64,000 bases of DNA from Natronoarchaeum rubrum (lineage in GTDB: Archaea; Halobacteriota; Halobacteria; Halobacteriales; Natronoarchaeaceae). The stretch covers positions 124,001 through 188,000 of the forward strand of contig NZ_JANHDP010000007.1 of NCBI RefSeq assembly GCF_024494695.1, read 5' to 3'. Position 1 is the first letter of the stretch. Each line of letters starts with the position of its first letter. The notes beneath the pieces are model-generated. The model made no database searches and was not told where the DNA came from. It saw nothing but the letters and a program-made list of their open reading frames with translations. The translations under genes were made by a program, and so were the position numbers. Positions 10,661 through 19,690 of this stretch are shown here, piece by piece.

Positions 10661-10684
10661 GCCGACCGCGCCAACCGTCGTAGC

Positions 10685-11848
10685 ATGCGCAACTACACGA
10701 TCGGATCGGTGACCGGGATCCCGATCCGGGTCAACGTCACGCTGCTTGTGTTCCTGCCGGCGCTGGCGTGGCTGCTCAGTCGTCCCGACCAGATCGGCGT
10801 TTACGCCGGCGTGATCGAGGCGCTCTCGCCGCACGGGATCGACGACGCCGCCATCGAAGCCGGGCAGACGCCGCTGGTGCTCGGAAGCGCGGCGGCCGTC
10901 GGCCTGTTCGTCAGCGTGCTGATCCACGAACTCGGTCACTCCTGGACCGCCCGCTACTTCGAGGTCGGCATCGCGTCGATCACGCTGTGGATCTTCGGCG
11001 GGATGGCCCACATGGACGAGCTCCCCGAGGACTGGAACGTGGAGTTCTGGATCGCCGTCGCCGGACCGGTCACCAGCCTGCTGCTGGCCCTCGGCTTCGG
11101 TGCCGCCCTCCAGATCGTTCCCGCGTCGGCGCCGCTGGCGATCTTCGTCGTCGGCTGGCTGGCGGTCGCCAACGTCTCGCTGGCGATTTTCAACATGGTG
11201 CCCGCCTTTCCGATGGACGGGGGCCGGATCCTCCGGGCGCTGCTCGCCCGGTCGCGTCCGTACGTCGCGGCGACCCAGACCGCCGCGGCGGTCGGCCGGG
11301 GGTTCGCCATCGTGATGGCGATCCTCGGCATCCTCAGCTTCGCGCCGATGCTCGTGCTGATCGCGATGTTCGTCTACGTCGCGGCGACGGCCGAGTCCCG
11401 CACCACGGCGCTCCGTGACCTGTTCCGGGGCATCACCGTCCGCGACCTGCTCTCGGACCGGGGCGAGGCGGTCGACGCCGACGAATCGGTTCAGACGTTG
11501 CTCGAACGGCTCGTCGCCGAGCGCTCGACGGGCTACCCCGTCGTCGACGGCGGGCGCCTGGTCGGGCTGGTGACGTTCGACGAGGTTCGGTCGGTCCCGC
11601 CGGCCGAGCGCGACGCCAGCCGCGTGTCCGACGTGATGCGCGCCGACCCGCCGACGGTCGACATCGACGCCGACGCGTTCGACGCCCTGCAGCTGTTCGC
11701 CGAGTCGCGCACCGACCGCGTCGTCGTCGTGGATGGAGAGGACGTTGTCGGGACGATCTCGCAGTCCGACCTGGTCACCGCGATGGAGGTCGTTCAGGGG
11801 CTCGGCGACGTGTCCAAGCCCGAACTCGCGCCGGACGGCTACGCCTGA
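10685..11848 (+). CDS. Site-2-type intramembrane metalloprotease (M50) with CBS pair
   Basis: 387 residues. About six hydrophobic segments fill the first 245 residues. The zinc site is HELGH at residues 81-85 inside the second hydrophobic segment, and the third ligand is in MDGGRILRALL near residue 177, both diagnostic of family M50. Two CBS domains follow (about 255-385), likely sensing a nucleotide. Proteases of this type cleave membrane-bound regulators; the target here is not identifiable from the neighbours. Confidence 0.92.
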   Translation: MRNYTIGSVTGIPIRVNVTLLVFLPALAWLLSRPDQIGVYAGVIEALSPHGIDDAAIEAGQTPLVLGSAAAVGLFVSVLIHELGHSWTARYFEVGIASITLWIFGGMAHMDELPEDWNVEFWIAVAGPVTSLLLALGFGAALQIVPASAPLAIFVVGWLAVANVSLAIFNMVPAFPMDGGRILRALLARSRPYVAATQTAAAVGRGFAIVMAILGILSFAPMLVLIAMFVYVAATAESRTTALRDLFRGITVRDLLSDRGEAVDADESVQTLLERLVAERSTGYPVVDGGRLVGLVTFDEVRSVPPAERDASRVSDVMRADPPTVDIDADAFDALQLFAESRTDRVVVVDGEDVVGTISQSDLVTAMEVVQGLGDVSKPELAPDGYA

Positions 11849-11956
11849 TACGCGGCGCGATCGGCGGGGGCTCCGCATTCCGACCCGAAGATGATTACAA
11901 TCAGGTAAGAGCGCCGCCTTTTTTCCGATCGATCCGTTCAGAGATGGCCACTGGCC

Positions 11957-13051
11957 GTGACACTCCCATCGTCGTCGTTCGACCGAATCGTCGCCGCATT
12001 CCTGCGGTATCAACACGTGCTGGTGTTCCTCGCACCCGTCGCCTTCGTCGGCCTCGTGTTCTTCGCAGCCCCGACGCCCGCCGACGCCGGCGCGAGCTAC
12101 TGGCTCGAGTTCTGGTGGCTGTTCCCGTTTTTCCTGCTGGGCGCGACTATCGTGAACACGGTCGGCATCAGCGGCGCCGCGCTGTTCGTCCCGTTCCTGA
12201 TCTTCATCTTCCCGCTGTTCGCGGAGCCGCTTTCCTCCCAGACGCTGGTGAAAGTCGGCCTGATCAGTGAGTCGTTCGGCCTCTCCAGTTCCGCGCTGGC
12301 GTTTATCTCCTACGGGCTGGTCGATCGCCGGCTCTCGCTCGCGATCGTCGCCGGCGCGCTGCCGCTGGTGATCGGCGGCGCGCTCCTGTCGTTCTTCCTG
12401 CCCGAACCGGTGTTCCAGCTGCTGCTGGGCGGCGTCCTCACCGCCTCGGCCTACCTCCTGTTCCGACTCGATCTGGACCACGAGGAGCCCGGCGCCGAGG
12501 ACGCCGACACCCCCGCCGCGGCGGCCGACGGCGGTACGGAGGGCGTACTCCCCGACGACGCCGACAAGCTCGGCGTCGCGGGCGTCTCGGTCGACGACGG
12601 GAACGTGACGCGCGTCGACAAGGAGGGCAACGAGTATCGCTACGACCGATCGGGCTACCTGCGTCGCTTCGGAACCTACGGTTTCGGCGGCGTGTTCCAG
12701 GGCGTCGCCGGCTTCGGCATCGGCGAGATCGGCATCGTCTCGATGCTCACCTCGTCGATCCCGGTCCGGGTCGCCATCGGCACGAACCACATCGTCGTCG
12801 CAACCACCGCGATCGTCGCGTCGCTCACCCACGTGTTCGGCGGCGGGCTGGTCGGCCACGGCACGATGAACCTCGCGTCGACGCCGTGGAACATGGTCGT
12901 GTTCACCGTGCCGGCGACGGTCATCGGCGGCCAGCTTGCGCCACACGTCGCGGCGAGGCTCGACACCCACACCCTCAAGCTATTCGTCGCCAGCCTCTTC
13001 GCGCTGATCTCGACCGCGCTGTTCGTCCTCAGCGGACAGGCGTTCCTCTGA
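11957..13051 (+). CDS. Sulfite exporter TauE/SafE family membrane protein
   Basis: 364 residues, about eight to nine membrane segments, with two copies of the TauE/SafE half (motifs ending GISGAALFVPFLI and GGVFQGVAGFGIGE). Family members export sulfite or organosulfonates or act in sulfur/anion transport; the true substrate is unknown. Between the halves is a hydrophilic, Asp/Ala-rich cytoplasmic loop of about 50 residues (about 175-225), longer than usual. GTG at 11957 is the likely start; an overlapping other-frame ATG is a shadow. Confidence 0.88.
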   Translation: MTLPSSSFDRIVAAFLRYQHVLVFLAPVAFVGLVFFAAPTPADAGASYWLEFWWLFPFFLLGATIVNTVGISGAALFVPFLIFIFPLFAEPLSSQTLVKVGLISESFGLSSSALAFISYGLVDRRLSLAIVAGALPLVIGGALLSFFLPEPVFQLLLGGVLTASAYLLFRLDLDHEEPGAEDADTPAAAADGGTEGVLPDDADKLGVAGVSVDDGNVTRVDKEGNEYRYDRSGYLRRFGTYGFGGVFQGVAGFGIGEIGIVSMLTSSIPVRVAIGTNHIVVATTAIVASLTHVFGGGLVGHGTMNLASTPWNMVVFTVPATVIGGQLAPHVAARLDTHTLKLFVASLFALISTALFVLSGQAFL

Positions 13052-13075
13052 CTCGGCGTCCTCGCGTCGACGCCG

Positions 13076-13708
13076 CTACTCGCCTTCGACCAGCCGCCGA
13101 AGCTGCTCGGGCGGGACGGCGCCGCGGGCCGCGTACCCCTCGTAGGCGAACGTCGGCACGCCCGTGACGCCCTGCTGCTGGGCGACGCTGAACTGCTGGG
13201 TGAGTTCCTCGCGCAGCCCGTCGTCGTCGATCGCGTCGCGGATCTCCGTGGCGTCGAGGTCGACCTCGGCGGCCAGGTCGGCCAGCACGTCCGGGTCGCC
13301 GATGTCCTGACCCTCCTGCCACAGCGCGGCGTAGATGGCTTCGTCGAAGTCGAGCCACTGATCGTAGTCGTAGTGCTGTTTGACGTGGTACGACGCCACC
13401 TGCGCGTTCAGCGAGTCGATCTCTCTGGAGAGCTCTAACTCCATCTCGACGTCGTACTCGTCCTGAAGCCGGCGGACGTTCTCTTTCGCCTGCTCGAAGT
13501 ACGACTCGTCTTTCCCGTCGTCGACGGAGTGGTCGATCTCGCCGTCGGGCCCGCGCTTGCCCGACCGCAGGTCGAAGGGGTGCCAGTCGATCTCCAGTTC
13601 CTCGTCGCGTTCGGCCTGGTACTGATCGAGTGACTCCCGCCCGAGATAACAGAACGGGCAGACGTAGTCGGCGAACACCGTGATCTGCTCGGTCGTCTGT
13701 TGGCTCAT
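13076..13708 (-). CDS. DsbA family protein (FrnE-like thiol oxidoreductase)
   Basis: 210 residues with a thioredoxin fold and inserted helical domain. The active site is CPFC in ADYVCPFCYLGR near residue 19, and the cis-Pro loop is GVTGVPTFAYEG near the C-terminus. This is the FrnE/2-hydroxychromene-isomerase-like branch, cytoplasmic because no signal peptide is present. Start at 13708 (MSQQTTEQITVFADY) is preferred to 13729. It is convergent with the TauE gene. Confidence 0.88.
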   Translation of the reverse strand: MSQQTTEQITVFADYVCPFCYLGRESLDQYQAERDEELEIDWHPFDLRSGKRGPDGEIDHSVDDGKDESYFEQAKENVRRLQDEYDVEMELELSREIDSLNAQVASYHVKQHYDYDQWLDFDEAIYAALWQEGQDIGDPDVLADLAAEVDLDATEIRDAIDDDGLREELTQQFSVAQQQGVTGVPTFAYEGYAARGAVPPEQLRRLVEGE

Positions 13709-13828
13709 ACGACCCGATAGCGGCGCCAATCGGAAAAGGGGGAGGCGATCGTGAGCGCCCCGCGCCCACCCGTCCCGTAGCGCCCGAAACTCGGTCGCTC
13801 AGCTCCGATCGCACCGTCGCGGCCGAAT

Positions 13829-14668
13829 CTACGCCGTGACCACGCGAATGCCGATTCCGTCGGGGTCCTCGACGCGGAGCGTCTCGCCGCAGCGTTCGGC
13901 GACGACGCTGTGGCGCTCCAGACGCCGCTGCGTCGCCATCAGCGCGTCGGCGTCGGGAACGACCACCTCGAACCGAACCAGCCCGCGGTGCTCGCCGGCG
14001 GGCTCGGTCCGGCCGTTCCAGGTGTTGATCGCGAGGTGGTGGTGGTAGTCGCCGGCCGCGAGAAACGCCGCACCGTCGTCGTACGTCCCCGAGACGCCGA
14101 GGCCCAGCGCGTCGACGTAGAACGAGCGCGACGGCGCGAGCGTCGACACTTCGAGGTGGACGTGGCCCACGTCGGTCCCAGCGGGCAGCGCGGCGTCCGG
14201 GTCGCCTCCCGACAGCGACGCCAGATCCAGCGGCGCGGTGCCGATGTCGACCCGCCCGTCGTCGACGCGAGGCCACACCTCGCGCGGCCGGTCGCAGTAC
14301 AGTTCGATCCCGTTGCCCTCGGGGTCGGTCAGGTAGAGCGCCTCGCTGGCGTCGTGGTCGGCGGCCCCCTCCAGACTGCCCTTCGAGCGAACGCGCGCCA
14401 GTGCATCGGCGAGCGCGTCCCGGTCCGGTACCCGAATCGCGACGTGGAACAGCCCCGTCGCCGTCCGCGGTCGCTCCGGTGCGTCGGGCGTCTCGATCAG
14501 TTCGAGAAGCGTCGTTTCGCCTGCGCGAAGCGTCGCTCGCTCGTCTCCGCGATCGATCGTCGGGACGCCGACGACGCGCCGGTAGAACCCGGCCTGTCGG
14601 TCGACGTCGTTCACCCGGAGGGTCACCCGTCCCATCCGCGTCTCCGGCGGTAGTTCGTCCGTGCCCAT
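13829..14668 (-). CDS. VOC family (glyoxalase/extradiol dioxygenase-like) protein
   Basis: 279 residues with two tandem VOC modules (about 10-120 and 165-278). Metal-ligand positions are visible as FHVAIRV and YLTDPEGNGIELYCDRP in the first half and HVHLEVST with DPDGIGIRV in the second. The length and the DPEGNGIELY motif resemble CatE-type catechol 2,3-dioxygenase relatives, but no aromatic catabolism genes are near, so the substrate is unknown. Confidence 0.82.
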   Translation of the reverse strand: MGTDELPPETRMGRVTLRVNDVDRQAGFYRRVVGVPTIDRGDERATLRAGETTLLELIETPDAPERPRTATGLFHVAIRVPDRDALADALARVRSKGSLEGAADHDASEALYLTDPEGNGIELYCDRPREVWPRVDDGRVDIGTAPLDLASLSGGDPDAALPAGTDVGHVHLEVSTLAPSRSFYVDALGLGVSGTYDDGAAFLAAGDYHHHLAINTWNGRTEPAGEHRGLVRFEVVVPDADALMATQRRLERHSVVAERCGETLRVEDPDGIGIRVVTA

Positions 14669-14730
14669 GGCTGGCGTTGGTCGTCATCACGCTTGAACCT
14701 GTTTGCCGACCAACCGTTCTCACGTGCCCA

Positions 14731-14739
14731 CGCTTATTC
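14731..14739 (+). promoter_or_regulatory. TATA element of NAD(P)-binding protein gene
   Basis: GCTTATTCC is centred about 27 nt before ATG 14762, supporting that start and a leaderless message. Confidence 0.4.
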
Positions 14740-14761
14740 CGGCGGCCGTGGTACGCGGCGT

Positions 14762-15481
14762 ATGTCAGCACCGATCGAGCGTGCGCTCGTCGCGGGCGCG
14801 AGCGGCGGCACCGGCCGCGAGATTCTCACACAACTGCGCAACGCGGGCGTCCTCGTGCGCGCGATGACGCGCTCGGCCGAAACGGAACTCGAACTGAAGC
14901 GCCGCGGCGCCGACGAGGTGGTCGTCGGCGATCTGCTGGAGCCGGCCGACGCGGTCCGGGCGGTCGAGGATTGTGACGCCGTGTTCTGTGCGGTCGGAAC
15001 GGGACCGAGCCCGCGTCACCTGCTGGGCGGCGACCTCGTCGACCGCACCGGCGTGGCGAACCTGCTGACGGCCGCCGTCGCCGAGGGCGTCGATCGGTTC
15101 GTCTACGAGAGCGCGATCGGCGTCGGAAACTCGGCGCCGGGGATGCCGTTGCCCTTCCGGCTGGCGATCCGAGCGACGCTCGCCGCGAAAGACGCCTCGG
15201 AGAACGCGCTCCGGGCGTCGGGACTGACGTACACGATCGTCAGGCCGGGGCGTCTGACCGACGACCGGGCGACCGGCGACGTACTCGTCGGACGGGGCGG
15301 CGACACCGTCGCGGGATCGATTCCGCGGGCCGACGTCGCGCGCCTGATGGTCGCCGCGCCGTTCACGCCCGACGCCCGCAACGAGACGTTCGAGGTGGTG
15401 AGCCGGGAGGGGCTGCGCGGCGACGCCGACGGACTGATCGACGTGGACTGGCGCGTGCCCGAAGCGGCGACCGAGCCCTGA
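14762..15481 (+). CDS. Atypical SDR/NmrA-like NAD(P)-binding protein
   Basis: 239 residues. The N-terminal dinucleotide-binding loop is VAGASGGTGREIL, the pattern of atypical short-chain dehydrogenases and NmrA-like proteins, followed by DAVFCAVGTGPSP and YESAIGVG in the places of the usual strand 4 and catalytic region. The classical YxxxK is absent, so it may act as a reductase of unusual type or a redox sensor. No partner is evident. Confidence 0.82.
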   Translation: MSAPIERALVAGASGGTGREILTQLRNAGVLVRAMTRSAETELELKRRGADEVVVGDLLEPADAVRAVEDCDAVFCAVGTGPSPRHLLGGDLVDRTGVANLLTAAVAEGVDRFVYESAIGVGNSAPGMPLPFRLAIRATLAAKDASENALRASGLTYTIVRPGRLTDDRATGDVLVGRGGDTVAGSIPRADVARLMVAAPFTPDARNETFEVVSREGLRGDADGLIDVDWRVPEAATEP

Positions 15482-15531
15482 CGTGCGGTTCTGACGACTG
15501 TCACACGGCGGCGCTGAGGCTCTCGGTCGGA

Positions 15532-15547
15532 GAAAAATACTGAAAAG
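15532..15547 (-). terminator. Possible T-rich terminator of L15e gene
   Basis: Downstream of the L15e stop the minus strand reads two T runs (CTTTTC, then TATTTTTC), matching the T-rich 3' ends of haloarchaeal transcripts. Confidence 0.4.
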
Positions 15548-15559
15548 CGAAAGCGGCGT

Positions 15560-16150
15560 CTACTTGCCGCGGTTGCGATCGCCGTTGATCGAGGGCTTGG
15601 TGTGCTCGGTCCCCTTGCCGCGGTTCTGCTGACCTCGGCCGCGCTGACCGGCGCTGGTCTTGCCGCGGAACGCGCGACCCTGATGGGTGTCGTCGCAGAT
15701 CCAGTTGAGTTCGTCGTCGTTCTCGATCGCGGGGTGGTTCGGATCGATGAGGATGACTTCGTGCCACTTCTGGCTGCCGTCCTCGCCGACCCAGTAGCTG
15801 TTCAGCACGCGCAGGTTGCGGTACTTGCGGCTGGCGCGCTCCTCGGCGATGCGCTGGAGGTTCTTGCGCCGCGTGATGCGGTTGACCCCCTGGCGCTTCG
15901 TTCTGCGGCCGGCCTTGTGCCGGACCTTGCGCGCCGAGCCCTTGCGGACGCTGACGCGGGCGACGACGACGCCCTGCTTTGCCTTGTAGCCCAGTTCGCG
16001 GGCCTTGTCCAGGCGGGTGGGGCGCTCGACGCGCTCGATGGCGCCCTGGTCGCGCCACTCCTGCTTGCGCTGCCACTGCAGTTCTGCGAGCTGTCCGTCG
16101 CCCGGATCCTTCCAGGCGTCCTTGATGTGCGAATAGAAACTTCGTGCCAT
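15560..16150 (-). CDS. rpl15e: 50S ribosomal protein L15e
   Basis: 196 residues, basic, matching eukaryote/archaea-specific L15e through its length: MARSFYSHIKDAWKDP at the start, the Arg/Lys-rich RRKNLQRIAEERASRKY region and the conserved VLNSYWVGEDG and WHEVILIDPNHPAI. It binds 23S rRNA in the large subunit. A GGTGAT sequence 6 nt before ATG 16150 is a good Shine-Dalgarno match, unlike most genes here. Confidence 0.97.
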   Translation of the reverse strand: MARSFYSHIKDAWKDPGDGQLAELQWQRKQEWRDQGAIERVERPTRLDKARELGYKAKQGVVVARVSVRKGSARKVRHKAGRRTKRQGVNRITRRKNLQRIAEERASRKYRNLRVLNSYWVGEDGSQKWHEVILIDPNHPAIENDDELNWICDDTHQGRAFRGKTSAGQRGRGQQNRGKGTEHTKPSINGDRNRGK

Positions 16151-16573
16151 GGATTATCACCACGGGCGTTGCGTGGTTCAGCCGGCAGTCCGGCCACATC
16201 CCGTCCTGTCGCGCGTACGGCAGGTGCCCGCTGGTGCCCGTGTCGTCCAGCGAGTGGCCGAATCTTGTCCGGTTCGGCGCATAAGGGCTTCGAAGTGCGG
16301 CCCGAGGACGGCCGATCTCACCACGTTCGACGCCGCTCGTTCCGCTTCGGAGCGGCGTTCCGCCCGCCTTACAGCGGCGCCTCGACCGCCCCAGCGCTGT
16401 TTCGCTCACGGCACGGCGGCGTCGAGGGGGTAAGCCCGGGCTTCCGGCGATAACCGGACTGTTACAAAGTCCGCTCTCGGCGAACCTGCCAGTATGTCGC
16501 TGACACGCGATCCGCCCCGGCGAGGGTTCGACTCGTGGACACCGCAGCGTCCCCGAAACGGGGGTGATCGCGC
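16151..16573. other. Intergenic region without recognised gene
   Basis: About 420 nt between L15e and the DUF1328 gene. I see no tRNA-like T-loop, no credible ORF and no clear repeat. The part next to L15e must carry its leader and promoter; the part before 16574 contains many CG steps. Start signals could not be assigned with confidence. Confidence 0.5.
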
Positions 16574-16771
16574 GTGAGCCTCGACCTGACGGCGGCGGCG
16601 CTTCCGGCCCAGCTCACGGGGGAGTTCCTGCAGTGGGCGATCCTGTTTTTCGTGCTGGCGATCATCGCGGCGGCGGTCGGCGCTCGCGGGGTCGCGGGCG
16701 TCTCGATGGATATCGCTCGCGTGTTCGTGCTGATCTTCCTCGTGCTGGCGATCATCTCGCTGTTGCTGTAG
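16574..16771 (+). CDS. DUF1328 family small membrane protein
   Basis: 65 residues with two membrane helices (about 20-38 and 46-63), ending in [12 protein letters not shown]. This matches the DUF1328/YtjA family of short two-helix membrane proteins of unknown function. The GTG start gives the family-typical length. Confidence 0.72.
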   Translation: MSLDLTAAALPAQLTGEFLQWAILFFVLAIIAAAVGARGVAGVSMDIARVFVLIFLVLAIISLLL

Positions 16772-16891
16772 TCGCCGAGCGCTCGTGGCGATCCCGATCG
16801 GTCGTGTCGGAACGACCAGCATTCCCGCGGCGTCCGAACGCAAACGGTCACGTCCCCAAACTGTTTGTGAGCGCGCGAAGTTGCTTCTCCC

Positions 16892-16942
16892 ATGAGCGAA
16901 CAGCGATCCGAACTCGAACTGTGCGGCGCGGAGACGCGATGA
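16892..16942 (+). CDS. Possible 16-codon leader ORF upstream of fructose-bisphosphatase
   Basis: ATG at 16892 opens a 16-codon frame (MSEQRSELELCGAETR) whose TGA overlaps the ATG of the next gene as ATGA (16939-16942). Such an overlap is what translational coupling would need. It may be a leader peptide, a chance frame or the remnant of an older start; no family is recognised. Confidence 0.3.
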   Translation: MSEQRSELELCGAETR

Positions 16943-17781
16943 GCGACGTCGTCGAGGAGGTCGTCGATGCCGTCGTCGCGGTCGCGCCCGAACTGCGGGC
17001 GGCGCTGGCCGACCACCGCGGCGCGAAGGGCGGGACGAATCCGAGCGGCGACGAGCAGTCGCTCGCCGACAGGAAACTCGACGAGTTGCTCTACGAGGCG
17101 CTGACGCCGATCGACGGCGTCGGCGCGTTCGCCAGCGAGGAACGCGAGGAGATCGTCGACGTCGGCGGCGGGCTCAGTTTGGCGACCGACCCGCTCGATG
17201 GCTCCTCGAATCTGGCGTCGAACACGACCGTCGGGGCGATCCTGGCGGTGTACGACGCCGACCTGCCGGCCACCGGCGAGGACCTGCTCGCGGGGATGGT
17301 GCTGGTGTTCGGCCCGACGACGACGCTGACCGTCGCGGTCGACGGCGAGGCCACCGAGTACGTGCTCGCGGACGGGGAGATCGTCGACTCCTCGCCCGTC
17401 ACGCTGGCCGGCGAGAACGCGATCTGGGGATTCGCCGGCGGGCCCGACGAGTGGTTCGACCCCGTCACCGCGTTCGCGGACGACCTGTACCACCGCACGA
17501 AGCTCCGGTACACCGGCGCGATGGTCGCCGACGTCCAGCACCTGCTGGCGAAGGGCGGCATCGTCGGCTACCCGGCCCAGCACTCGCGGCCCGACGGCGT
17601 GCTCCGACTGCAGTACGAGTCGAACCCGGTGGCCTACGTCGTCGAGTCGGCCGGCGGCGCGGCTTCGACCGGCCACGAGCGCATCCTCGACGTCGAGCCC
17701 GACGGGCTCCACCAGCGGCTCCCGACCTTTTTCGGCTCGCCGGCGATGATCGAGGAACTAGAAGAGCGGCTCGAGAAGTAA
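16939..17781 (+). CDS. fbp: Fructose-1,6-bisphosphatase (class I-like)
   Basis: Hydrolyses fructose 1,6-bisphosphate to fructose 6-phosphate in gluconeogenesis. 280 residues. The metal-binding motif TDPLDGSSN (near residue 88) is preceded by the ASEEREE loop, and the C-terminal substrate segment has KLRYTGAMVADVQHLLAKGG and a late GGAAS. Start at 16939 is the first ATG consistent with the family length. It is convergent with pfkB, so the gene for the reverse step sits beside the fructose-degrading genes. The promoter could not be fixed; TCACGTCC occurs at about 16848-16855, faintly like the fructose motif described for neighbours. Confidence 0.9.
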   Translation: MSDVVEEVVDAVVAVAPELRAALADHRGAKGGTNPSGDEQSLADRKLDELLYEALTPIDGVGAFASEEREEIVDVGGGLSLATDPLDGSSNLASNTTVGAILAVYDADLPATGEDLLAGMVLVFGPTTTLTVAVDGEATEYVLADGEIVDSSPVTLAGENAIWGFAGGPDEWFDPVTAFADDLYHRTKLRYTGAMVADVQHLLAKGGIVGYPAQHSRPDGVLRLQYESNPVAYVVESAGGAASTGHERILDVEPDGLHQRLPTFFGSPAMIEELEERLEK

Positions 17782-17810
17782 GCGGTCGTTCCGGGCGAAT
17801 CGACGCCCGA

Positions 17811-18734
17811 TCACTCGCGCACCGAGGAGCGATCGGTCAGTTCGACCCGGGCGACGGCGTCGTCCAGGTCCGCGAACGAGGGGACCGTCGTTCCGGCGTT
17901 CGCGACGACGCGCGAGGCGACGGCGACGCCGCGGCGCAGCGCCGCCCGCTCGTCCTCCTCGTCGACGAGTTCCGAGAGCACGCCCGCCAGCATCGCGTCG
18001 CCCGCGCCGACCGTGTCGGCGACGTCGACGTCCAGCGCGGCGGCGTGGACGAGCGCGTCCGGACTCGCCAGCAGAGCGCCGTCGCCGCCCAGCGAGGCGA
18101 CGACGCGGTCGAATCCCCGATCGCGGAGCGCGTCCGCGGCGGCCAGACAGTGTTCGACGGTCTCGACCGGCCTGTCGGTGGCGGCGGCGAGTTCCTCCCT
18201 GTTGGGCTTGCACAGCGCGTACTCGGCGTCGAGTTCCTGCAGCGTCGCGCCGCCGACGTCGACGACGGCGTCCCACTCGCCGGCGCGCGCGATCCGATCG
18301 ATGGCGTCCGTACCCAGCCCCGGCGGCAGGCTGCCGGCGACGAGCACCATCTCCGGGTCGTGCCGAGCGATGGCGTCGATCGCGTCGTCGACGACGCCGG
18401 CGTCGACGCCCGGCCCGTCGTGGTTGATCTTGAACTCGCCGTCGTCGGAGAGGATCGTCGTGTTCAGTCGGGTGTGTCCCTCGATCTCGACGAGGTCGGC
18501 CGGGATCGACGCCTCGTCGAGTTCGGTTCGGATGTACTCGCCGAGGAAGTCGCCGACCAGCCCCGTCGCGACGGTGTCGGCGCCGAGTCCGGTCAGGTAC
18601 TGCGAGACGTTGATCCCCTTGCCGCCGGCGTCGAACTTCGCCTCGTCGGTGCGCGCGACCTCGCCCGACGCCGGCATGGCGTCGACCTGAATCGTGTGGT
18701 CGACTGCCGGGTTGAACGTCACGGTAACGATCAT
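17811..18734 (-). CDS. pfkB: 1-phosphofructokinase (PfkB family)
   Basis: Converts fructose 1-phosphate, the product of the PTS, into fructose 1,6-bisphosphate. 307 residues of the ribokinase family: substrate motif GGKGINVSQYL near residue 38, and the ATP/catalytic signature DTVGAGDAMLAG near residue 247 with the catalytic Asp. TFNPAVDHTI at the start is typical of FruK/LacC-type kinases. Its ATG overlaps the stop of glpR by 4 nt (ATGA), so it is the second gene of a glpR-pfkB operon, the arrangement characterised in Haloferax volcanii. Confidence 0.94.
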   Translation of the reverse strand: MIVTVTFNPAVDHTIQVDAMPASGEVARTDEAKFDAGGKGINVSQYLTGLGADTVATGLVGDFLGEYIRTELDEASIPADLVEIEGHTRLNTTILSDDGEFKINHDGPGVDAGVVDDAIDAIARHDPEMVLVAGSLPPGLGTDAIDRIARAGEWDAVVDVGGATLQELDAEYALCKPNREELAAATDRPVETVEHCLAAADALRDRGFDRVVASLGGDGALLASPDALVHAAALDVDVADTVGAGDAMLAGVLSELVDEEDERAALRRGVAVASRVVANAGTTVPSFADLDDAVARVELTDRSSVRE

Positions 18735-19492
18735 CGTACCTCCGCCAGGGTGACGTCGTCGGTCTCGAACTGTTCGGCGAGGTCGGTCGGGACGTCGGCG
18801 TCGGTGACGAACACGTCGACGTCGGCGAGGTCCGCGAAGCTGATGAAGCTCTGTTCGCCGATCTTCGACCCGTCGGCGACCAGCACGACCCGGTGGGACT
18901 TCTCGATCATCAGCTCCTTGATCCGCGCCTCGTCTTCGTTGGGCGTCATCAGCCCGCCGTCGGCGGCGATCGCGTTCGTCCCTAAAAATAGCACGTCGAA
19001 CGTCATCCGCTCCATGAATCGCTCTGCGCTCGGGCCGACCAGTGCGCGCGTCGGGCGGCGCAGCGAGCCGCCCGTGAGCTTCACCTCGGTGCCGTCGTCG
19101 TCGAGTTCCATCGCCTGCAGCGGGGAGTTCGTGACCGCCAGCACGGTGTCGTTGGCGGGCAGTTGCTTCGCGACCTGCATCGTCGTCGAGCCGGCGTCGA
19201 AGAACACGACCTGGTTGTCGTGGACCTCCTCGACCGCGCGTTCCGCGATTGCGACCTTGCCGTCGAGGTTCTGGACCTCCTTCTGGCGATAGGTCTGCTC
19301 CTGGCCGACCGAGGTCGCCGGCACGGCGCCGCCGTGGGAGCGCTCGATCAGCTGGCGATCCGCGAGTTCGTTGAGGTCCCGGCGGATCGTCGCCTTCGAA
19401 CAGTCCATCTCGGCGGCGAGCTCCTCGACCGAACAGCCGTCCCGCTCGGAGACGAGCTCGACGATCTTTCGCTGGCGTGCTTCCGGTAGCAT
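18731..19492 (-). CDS. glpR: DeoR-family transcriptional regulator GlpR
   Basis: 253 residues. Residues 1-57 are a DeoR-type helix-turn-helix (MLPEARQRKIVELV, then CSKATIRRDLNEL); the rest is the DeoR sugar-phosphate-binding domain with FFDAGSTTM, TNSPL and LTGGSLRR. In H. volcanii GlpR is a repressor of fructose and glucose catabolic genes, including its own operon; here it precedes pfkB and is divergent from the PTS genes, which fits. Start at 19492; a start at 19531 would add an unlike extension. Confidence 0.94.
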   Translation of the reverse strand: MLPEARQRKIVELVSERDGCSVEELAAEMDCSKATIRRDLNELADRQLIERSHGGAVPATSVGQEQTYRQKEVQNLDGKVAIAERAVEEVHDNQVVFFDAGSTTMQVAKQLPANDTVLAVTNSPLQAMELDDDGTEVKLTGGSLRRPTRALVGPSAERFMERMTFDVLFLGTNAIAADGGLMTPNEDEARIKELMIEKSHRVVLVADGSKIGEQSFISFADLADVDVFVTDADVPTDLAEQFETDDVTLAEVR

Positions 19493-19556
19493 GAGTCGTC
19501 CGTTCGTTCGACACGTTGGGACCCACCGCATTAACTGTTTATCACCTCTTTCGATC

Positions 19557-19567
19557 GTACGTGATTG
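19557..19567 (-). promoter_or_regulatory. Shared fructose-regulon motif upstream of glpR-pfkB
   Basis: On the minus strand CAATCACGTAC lies 65-75 nt before the glpR start, upstream of a TATA-like GATAAACAG (about 19535-19543). The same CAATCACGT 9-mer stands before ptfC and fba. Confidence 0.5.
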
Positions 19568-19671
19568 GAATATACGATGGATCGCGATCGAGGCGTTTGT
19601 ACTGGCAGTATATCGGGGTAATGTGCCAATAACGAGCGAGAGGATGATTGATTCTGCAGACCATGATACGA

Positions 19672-19690
19672 GATGCCGTCACACGGCATC
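19672..19690. promoter_or_regulatory. Perfect palindrome next to a TATA-like element
   Basis: GATGCCGT and ACGGCATC form 8-bp arms with a 3-nt spacer. GAAAATATT (19690-19698) follows immediately and looks like a BRE/TATA element reading toward ptfC, although it is about 160 nt from the ATG. It could be an operator for a distal promoter or a hairpin in a long leader. Confidence 0.4.

Noticed and set aside
9476..12970. A 1164-residue minus-strand open frame
   Set aside because: Only the last 342 codons are a real protein. The rest is antisense to the M50 and TauE genes, is Arg/Asp/Gln-rich and matches nothing; long shadow frames are common at this GC content.
16151..16573. tRNA or small stable RNA in the L15e-DUF1328 gap
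   Set aside because: No GGTTC-type T-loop with matching acceptor ends and no archaeal box A or conserved stem could be found by eye.
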